Shown in pieces: positions 32,699-36,885 of a stretch of 36,885 nt of DNA. The position numbers and the translations under genes were made by a program. This stretch comes from Thermoplasmata archaeon (GTDB lineage Archaea > Thermoplasmatota > Thermoplasmata > Thermoplasmatales > Thermoplasmataceae), in NCBI GenBank assembly GCA_021816965.1, contig JAKAWU010000006.1, positions 1 through 36,885 on the forward strand, written 5' to 3'. Every line of letters starts with the position of its first letter. Within the stretch, counting starts at the first letter, position 1. A model generated the notes under the pieces. That model ran no database searches. It had not been told where the DNA came from and was given only the letters and a program-made list of their open reading frames with translations.

Positions 32699-33421
32699 TT
32701 ATTCTTTAGATAATTCTAATATATATCTTACGAGTTCTTCCGGCTGTGTAACCATGGGCCAGTGGCCAGTCTTTATTATTCTGTAAGGGCCTTCCAGTTT
32801 ATTGAGGTATTTTTCAAGTTCATTTTTATCCTCATCATTAAGCTCGTTCTCATTCTGAATTACGCAAATTATGTATGCTTTCCTAAGGGCCTTGAATCTG
32901 TTTGATATGACTATGGGATCCTTAGCAAGTCTGATTGGCCATGTTGTTCCTTTCTGAAGCATCCATTTCCTGTCCTCACCTTTCACATCGCTTCCTATTT
33001 TATCTATTATATTCTCAGTTAATGGAATTCCAATTTCTCCTTGAGGAATTGGTCCATACTCAGATTCAGGATCGAATATTCCCTGAGGTGTGTTGATATT
33101 TTCCGGAACAAAGGCATCCAAGAAAAGTACCTGTCTGATCTTTTCTGGCATCCTGTCTGAAACTACAGAGACAACCTTTCCAGCAAAGCTGTGTCCCACC
33201 AGTATGATGTCTTCAAGATCATTATATTCTATGACATTCATCACATCCTGTACTGCTGTTTCCATACCTATTTTTTCAGATGACAGGTGTTTTCTCTCAC
33301 CCATGCCGCTCAAAGTAATGGGATAAACATTGTATCCCTGTTTCTCAAGTGGTGGTATTAATTTCTTCCAAACCCACGCACCCAACCATGCTCCCGGTAC
33401 CAGAACAAGATTTTTTTCCAT
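32699..33421 (-). CDS. Alpha/beta hydrolase, EstC/salicylate-esterase-like
   Basis: The protein has 240 residues. LVLVPGAWLGAWVWKKLIPP is the oxyanion-loop start characteristic of the MES/EstC-like group; ILVGHSFAGKVVSVV holds the nucleophile serine (G-H-S-F-A-G), VLFLDAFVPEN the middle conserved block, and IKTGHWPMVTQPEEL the catalytic histidine. The substrate is not predictable. It is a single-gene unit, 49 bp from tRNA-Thr. Confidence 0.88.
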   Translation of the reverse strand: MEKNLVLVPGAWLGAWVWKKLIPPLEKQGYNVYPITLSGMGERKHLSSEKIGMETAVQDVMNVIEYNDLEDIILVGHSFAGKVVSVVSDRMPEKIRQVLFLDAFVPENINTPQGIFDPESEYGPIPQGEIGIPLTENIIDKIGSDVKGEDRKWMLQKGTTWPIRLAKDPIVISNRFKALRKAYIICVIQNENELNDEDKNELEKYLNKLEGPYRIIKTGHWPMVTQPEELVRYILELSKE

Positions 33422-33560
33422 GGATCAAGTATGATTTATTGATAAATATCGATTCTGTATAATCAAAACCGACATTTGTTCTTCTTACAGTTTTATATTC
33501 AAAGACAGCGCTGGTCATTTTTCCTTATTAACCCGGTTTTGCAAAGACCCTTAACGAATA

Positions 33561-33569
33561 ATTATATAT
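33561..33569 (+). promoter_or_regulatory. TATA box of pyrBI
   Basis: ATTATATAT is centred 27 nt upstream of ATG 33592, the archaeal leaderless spacing. Confidence 0.6.
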
Positions 33570-33591
33570 CGATGTAGCATCTTAATTTTTA

Positions 33592-34512
33592 ATGCTTAAG
33601 AAAAAAGATATTGTCAATATAGGGGACATTTCGAACGAGGATATTTTTAAGGTTTTTGAAAATGCCTCCAAGTTTAAGAAAAAGCTCTCCAAGGAAGAAA
33701 AAATCAAGACCATGGATGGAAAGATAATGACCACGCTCTTCTTTGAGCCCAGCACAAGAACAAGACTTTCCTTTGAGAGTGCAATGCACAGGCTTGGTGG
33801 TTCTGTAATCACAGTATCTGAACCTAAGAGCAGTTCTGCATCCAAGGGGGAAACCGTAGCTGATACCATTAGAATGGCATCCTCATACTCTGATATAATT
33901 GTAATGAGGCATCCTATGGAAGGGGCAGCCAGGCTAGCCTCGGAATTTTCTTCAGTGCCAGTAATAAATGGAGGAGATGGATCGGGACAGCACCCGACAC
34001 AGACTCTTCTTGATCTTTTCACCATTTGGGAAAAATTTGGGACTTTCAACGGGCTTCACATCACAATGGCCGGAGATCTTAAATACGGCAGAACTGTGCA
34101 TTCATTGATCAGGGCACTTAATAGATTTGATACAACCATATCACTGGTGTCACCAGAATCTCTTGAAATGCCTGACCATATAATCAGCACGCTCAAAAAC
34201 CCTGAAAAAGTCATTAAAAGTAAAAGCCTAGATGAAGTTCTGAACAGTAGCGATGTGTTTTATGTAACAAGAATACAGAAAGAGAGATTCGTGGATCTCA
34301 ACGATTATGCAAAAGTTATAGGTTCATACTCATTCGATATTGATACGGTTTCAGCAATGAAAGAAACTGCGATCATACTTCACCCGCTTCCTAGAGTGGA
34401 TGAGATTAGCCCGGAAGTTGATAATGATCCAAGGGCAACCTATTTCAAACAAGCGGAAAATGGTGTATTTGTGAGGATGGCTCTAATTGATATGATACTT
34501 GGAGGTGAATAA
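33592..34512 (+). CDS. pyrB: Aspartate carbamoyltransferase catalytic subunit
   Basis: The protein has 306 residues, standard. FFEPSTRTRLSFESAMHRLG binds carbamoyl phosphate. GDGSGQHPTQTLLDLFTIWE, AGDLKYGRTVHSL (240s-type strand), FYVTRIQKERF and ILHPLPRVDEIS complete the active site. It condenses carbamoyl phosphate and aspartate in the first committed step of pyrimidine synthesis. It overlaps or abuts pyrI, with which it forms the regulated holoenzyme. Confidence 0.97.
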   Translation: MLKKKDIVNIGDISNEDIFKVFENASKFKKKLSKEEKIKTMDGKIMTTLFFEPSTRTRLSFESAMHRLGGSVITVSEPKSSSASKGETVADTIRMASSYSDIIVMRHPMEGAARLASEFSSVPVINGGDGSGQHPTQTLLDLFTIWEKFGTFNGLHITMAGDLKYGRTVHSLIRALNRFDTTISLVSPESLEMPDHIISTLKNPEKVIKSKSLDEVLNSSDVFYVTRIQKERFVDLNDYAKVIGSYSFDIDTVSAMKETAIILHPLPRVDEISPEVDNDPRATYFKQAENGVFVRMALIDMILGGE

Positions 34513-34513
34513 A

Positions 34514-34990
34514 TTGTCTGAGGAAAAAACATTAAAGATAAGCAAAATAGAAGATGGGATAGTAATTGATCACATAAATCCAGGATCAGCAATGGAAGTT
34601 CTTTCCGTGCTAAAGATCAATGGCAAATCTGGATTTACTGTAAGTCTACTTATGAATGTGCGAACCAGTAAGGGCAACAGCAAGGATGTGGTGAAGATAG
34701 AGAAGAAAAACCTCAGGAAAAAGGAGCTTGATCTCATCAGTATGGTCTCACCAAATGCCACCATTAACATTGTTGAGAATTTTGTCATAAAGGAAAAGTT
34801 TAATGTTTCTCTTCCCGAGACAGTTCATGACATAATAAGATGCCAGAACCAAAACTGTGTCACTAACGCTAAAGAACCCGTGAAAACAGTATTCACAATG
34901 GAGAAAAAAGGAGACAAACTACTGTACAGATGTCATTACTGCGAGAGGACAATGACAATGGATGAAATAAGAAATTCTATAACCAAATAA
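34514..34990 (+). CDS. pyrI: Aspartate carbamoyltransferase regulatory subunit
   Basis: The start chosen is TTG 34514, preceded at six bases by GGAGGTG (34501-34507); an in-frame TTG at 34499 would have the ribosome site inside the gene. The protein (about 158 residues) reads LKISKIEDGIVIDHINPGSA in the nucleotide effector domain. The C-terminal zinc domain has four cysteines: CQNQNC and, after YR, CHYC. It binds CTP/ATP and tunes PyrB. Confidence 0.95.
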   Translation: MSEEKTLKISKIEDGIVIDHINPGSAMEVLSVLKINGKSGFTVSLLMNVRTSKGNSKDVVKIEKKNLRKKELDLISMVSPNATINIVENFVIKEKFNVSLPETVHDIIRCQNQNCVTNAKEPVKTVFTMEKKGDKLLYRCHYCERTMTMDEIRNSITK

Positions 34991-35030
34991 AACGATTAAG
35001 GGGCAATGAGTGACTTTTAATACTATTGAT

Positions 35031-35080
35031 TTTTCCTATAAACCTCCCATGAAAATCCCAATGAACATTGATCCTTCTTC
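35031..35080 (+). repeat. Solo IS5-like terminus
   Basis: TTTTCCTATAAACCTCCCAT and the next 25 bases match the left end at 7245 almost exactly (GAAAATC.CAATG..CATTGATC). No transposase sequence follows. It marks the left border of the accessory patch that runs to the window end and could be a scar or a solo end. Confidence 0.75.
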
Positions 35081-35112
35081 AAATTATATTTCTATATAAA
35101 AAGAGTCTCCCT

Positions 35113-36330
35113 TCAATCAATTTCGTAATTTCCGAATTTAGAGTTCCAAGCGTCTAACTTCTCGTTGAATTCATCTTTCCATTGATGGATTAATGGAAAT
35201 TTTTCTATCAATTTATCAAGTAACCTATTATAATTATCGATGGATCGATTAAAGGATTCGGCTACACTTGAAAGCGGTACTTTTTTAGTTCCCTTACATA
35301 CCGTGCATTCAACTTCTTCTGTCACTTCTTTGTATGTAGGTTCTAAATGAAAAGTGTTTAGGTCTTCATGTCCTTGCTCATCCCAAGAGGGTGTTCGATC
35401 GTAAACTCTGTGCTGTCCGGCATATATTGTTTTTATAATGGATTTCTTTCCTGTTCCATAACAGGATGGACAATAAATCATCTCACTGTCATTTTCAGAA
35501 GGAACATAGTACTCTTCTATTCTGTTTAATTTGAGTGGAAAAGAATCAGTTGGTAAGCCTATCTTATAGAATCTTTTTCCTTTGAATTCAAATGAAAGTC
35601 TTCTTTTCCACTCATTTTCGTAGAAAATGAAAGCAATAAAGAAGGGGAAACTAACTATGAAAAAAATTGAAACGAATATTTCATAACCTAAGCTTATATG
35701 AGTATAATTGGTCCCATAGAACGCATTTGCTAGGAAAACTATTCCTAATATCAAAAAAATAATACCTATTAATAAATAACGCCCAGACAGAGTATTTAAA
35801 TGGTTTACCGATTCGGGAGAAGAAATATCTGGTATCGATTTAATCTCTTCTACTGAAATATTGGGAAACAAATCAGCTAATATTCGCATTTGTTTATTTT
35901 GATAGATAGAGTGAGTTGCTATTTCATATATGGTCTTCTTGTCATTAGTGGATTTCGTTCCCAGTGCATACTCAAAAATTACACTGTCATGCTTGACTTG
36001 TTCATAAATCTCTCCCCAAGCAACTATGCAGGAACATCCTGATATTGAATTGTCTCTATCGTCAGTTCTTATAGTAGTTATTGTACTACTGTCTCCTCGA
36101 TCAGTTTCAGTACTCGTTTTGACGAAAGCAAAATCAATAAAGAATATGGTAAAAAGCACAAATGTTACAACAACGAATTCTTCAGCTAATGTATAATAGG
36201 AGTAAATCATATGTAAAGCATAAAGAATAAACACTGATGGCAATACTAATAGAACTGTAACGCCTAAACCTAATAAAATTGCCATTCCTCCCGCCTCTAT
36301 GATGGCATCTAATATGTTTTGGTTTTTCAT
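35113..36330 (-). CDS. Membrane protein with two DnaJ-like CxxCxG zinc knuckles, function unknown
   Basis: The protein has about 405 residues from ATG 36330, which follows the upstream ORF's stop directly (TGATATG); ATG 36342 is an alternative. Two hydrophobic segments near the N-terminus (MAILLGLGVTVLLVLPSVFI and FVVVTFVLFTIFFIDFAFV) and two in the middle (LIGIIFLILGIVFLANAFY, IFVSIFFIVSFPFFIAFIFY) define four membrane spans with a soluble domain of about 120 residues between. After the fourth helix comes a cytosolic domain with YCPSCYGTGKK and ECTVCKGTKK, DnaJ-type zinc knuckles 50-60 residues apart. It ends in a helical tail (SFNRSIDNYNRLLDKLIEKF). I do not recognise the family. Its A/T-rich codon use and IS borders suggest acquired DNA. 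Confidence 0.72.
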   Translation of the reverse strand: MKNQNILDAIIEAGGMAILLGLGVTVLLVLPSVFILYALHMIYSYYTLAEEFVVVTFVLFTIFFIDFAFVKTSTETDRGDSSTITTIRTDDRDNSISGCSCIVAWGEIYEQVKHDSVIFEYALGTKSTNDKKTIYEIATHSIYQNKQMRILADLFPNISVEEIKSIPDISSPESVNHLNTLSGRYLLIGIIFLILGIVFLANAFYGTNYTHISLGYEIFVSIFFIVSFPFFIAFIFYENEWKRRLSFEFKGKRFYKIGLPTDSFPLKLNRIEEYYVPSENDSEMIYCPSCYGTGKKSIIKTIYAGQHRVYDRTPSWDEQGHEDLNTFHLEPTYKEVTEEVECTVCKGTKKVPLSSVAESFNRSIDNYNRLLDKLIEKFPLIHQWKDEFNEKLDAWNSKFGNYEID

Positions 36331-36331
36331 A

Positions 36332-36571
36332 TCACGCCCCATTCCAATAGTGAATCATTAACATTGAGTTTTTTATGTTCCCGAAACAATTTAGGAATGC
36401 TAGTATAAGATTCATTCTATTCAAACAATGCAAATCCCAGTGTGGGGCTTTCGTTCCACATTTTAGATCTTCTAAGGGATTCTCAAGGAAATAAACGATA
36501 TTACATTTTTTATATTCGTCTTCAGGAGTAATTTTCAAAGTTTCCAGAATACATGCTCTCATAAAACTCAT
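36332..36571 (-). CDS. Small hypothetical ORF, 79 aa
   Basis: The ORF reads RACILETLKITPEDEYKKCN and CGTKAPHWDLHCLNRM. It ends where the membrane-protein gene begins. The N-terminal half looks coding (regular codon use), while the C-terminal half (NCFGNIKNSMLMIHYWNGA) is less so, and it could be a truncated remnant. No family is recognised. Confidence 0.35.
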   Translation of the reverse strand: MSFMRACILETLKITPEDEYKKCNIVYFLENPLEDLKCGTKAPHWDLHCLNRMNLILAFLNCFGNIKNSMLMIHYWNGA

Positions 36572-36720
36572 TCAACCGCCATGCAACCTTGGGTTTACTA
36601 TTAGATAACTTCATAGAATATATATGCATCCTATAATATGTTTCCTTACCAAAATTTAATGTGAATGGATTCATAGCTACCGCTGATCCATACTTGTTTC
36701 GCGTATTCCTTTTCTTTGGT

Positions 36721-36885
36721 TTATTCTTGTTTCCTGAATTTTTCAGGTATCTCAAATTGTTTATTGTTATGCCATACTGACCATATGATGTGACACTGTT
36801 TCCTTGATGCTGCAACAAGTGCCTTTTTCTTTGGCATTCCACCATCCACTTTATGATGGTAGAATTCTGATATGACAGGATTTCC
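36721..36885 (-). CDS. IS110-family transposase, 3' end (runs off the window)
   Basis: The minus strand reads GNPVISEFYHHKVDGGMPKK, then KALVAASRKQCHIIWSVWHN and a stop at 36721. This is the C-terminal helix region of transposase_20 proteins (family: NPv...Y.r....gK..k.Al.A.aRkll.iiw). It is clearly different from the complete IS110-family protein at 4493, so a second element enters the window here. The 5' part, including the DEDD residues, lies beyond 36885. Region 36572-36720 downstream shows no other gene and could hold this element's right end. Confidence 0.82.
   Translation of the reverse strand, partial: GNPVISEFYHHKVDGGMPKKKALVAASRKQCHIIWSVWHNNKQFEIPEKFRKQE

Noticed and set aside
36522-36845. 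107-residue minus-strand ORF near the window end
   Set aside because: It is in the wrong frame over the IS110 transposase 3' end (36721-36885), which has clear family motifs.
1-36885. CRISPR array
   Set aside because: No regularly spaced repeats of 24-40 bp were seen anywhere; repeated strings are IS ends or paralogous motifs.

Overview
The window looks like a chromosomal segment of a Thermoplasmatales archaeon (Ferroplasma/Cuniculiplasma-like; the genus is an inference). Informational and metabolic genes are archaeal: the Fe-S primase large subunit PriL, SRP19, ribosomal protein S8e, PyrB with a zinc-binding PyrI, and a geranylgeranyl-reductase-like flavoprotein. Base composition is AT-rich. 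Many genes have a TATA-like box centred about 24-29 nt upstream of the start codon with no room for a Shine-Dalgarno leader, the leaderless pattern common in this order.

Layout. 1-8.3 kb is an accessory, insertion-rich zone. It holds tRNA-Leu(CAA), a gutted IS5-like transposase gene, a large Ser/Thr-kinase + SAMHD1-type HD fusion protein, a complete IS110-family element with a strong bridge-RNA (seekRNA) candidate, an IS630 fragment, a decayed ABC exporter (frameshifted permease, ATPase cut by an IS5-like remnant) and a GNAT acetyltransferase. 8.4-14 kb is ordinary: GT2 glycosyltransferase, tRNA-Thr(GGT), MBL hydrolase, GGR-family flavoprotein, a small hypothetical gene and an MFS transporter. 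14.2-16.3 kb carries a translationally coupled AAA ATPase plus TOPRIM pair (split OLD / PARIS-like candidate defence module) next to tRNA-Arg(GCG). 16.4-22.8 kb holds a surface protein and an ABC exporter, then redox and repair genes (MsrB, MsrA, flavin reductase-like, phosphatase, CoA-disulfide-reductase-like).

22.8-28.1 kb contains another IS5-like remnant, a hydrolase, an M24 peptidase, and priL with a TnpB-only IS200/IS605 element in its extreme 5' end, then S8e-SRP19 on the other strand. 28.1-34.9 kb holds a SufR-like Fe-S regulator with an ABC exporter, a sugar nucleotidyltransferase, a DUF4382-type lipoprotein-like protein, tRNA-Thr(TGT), an esterase-like hydrolase and pyrBI. From 35.0 kb to the end is a second accessory patch: a solo IS end, an unrecognised membrane protein with DnaJ-like CxxCxG knuckles, a small ORF, and the 3' end of a second, different IS110-family transposase.

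The items most worth follow-up are: the kinase-HD fusion; the ATPase/TOPRIM pair beside a tRNA; the IS110 element whose ends and downstream RNA fold can be read directly; and priL, which now seems to use a ribosome binding site and TTG start supplied by the inserted TnpB element. All functional names rest on motif reading only; no database search was possible.
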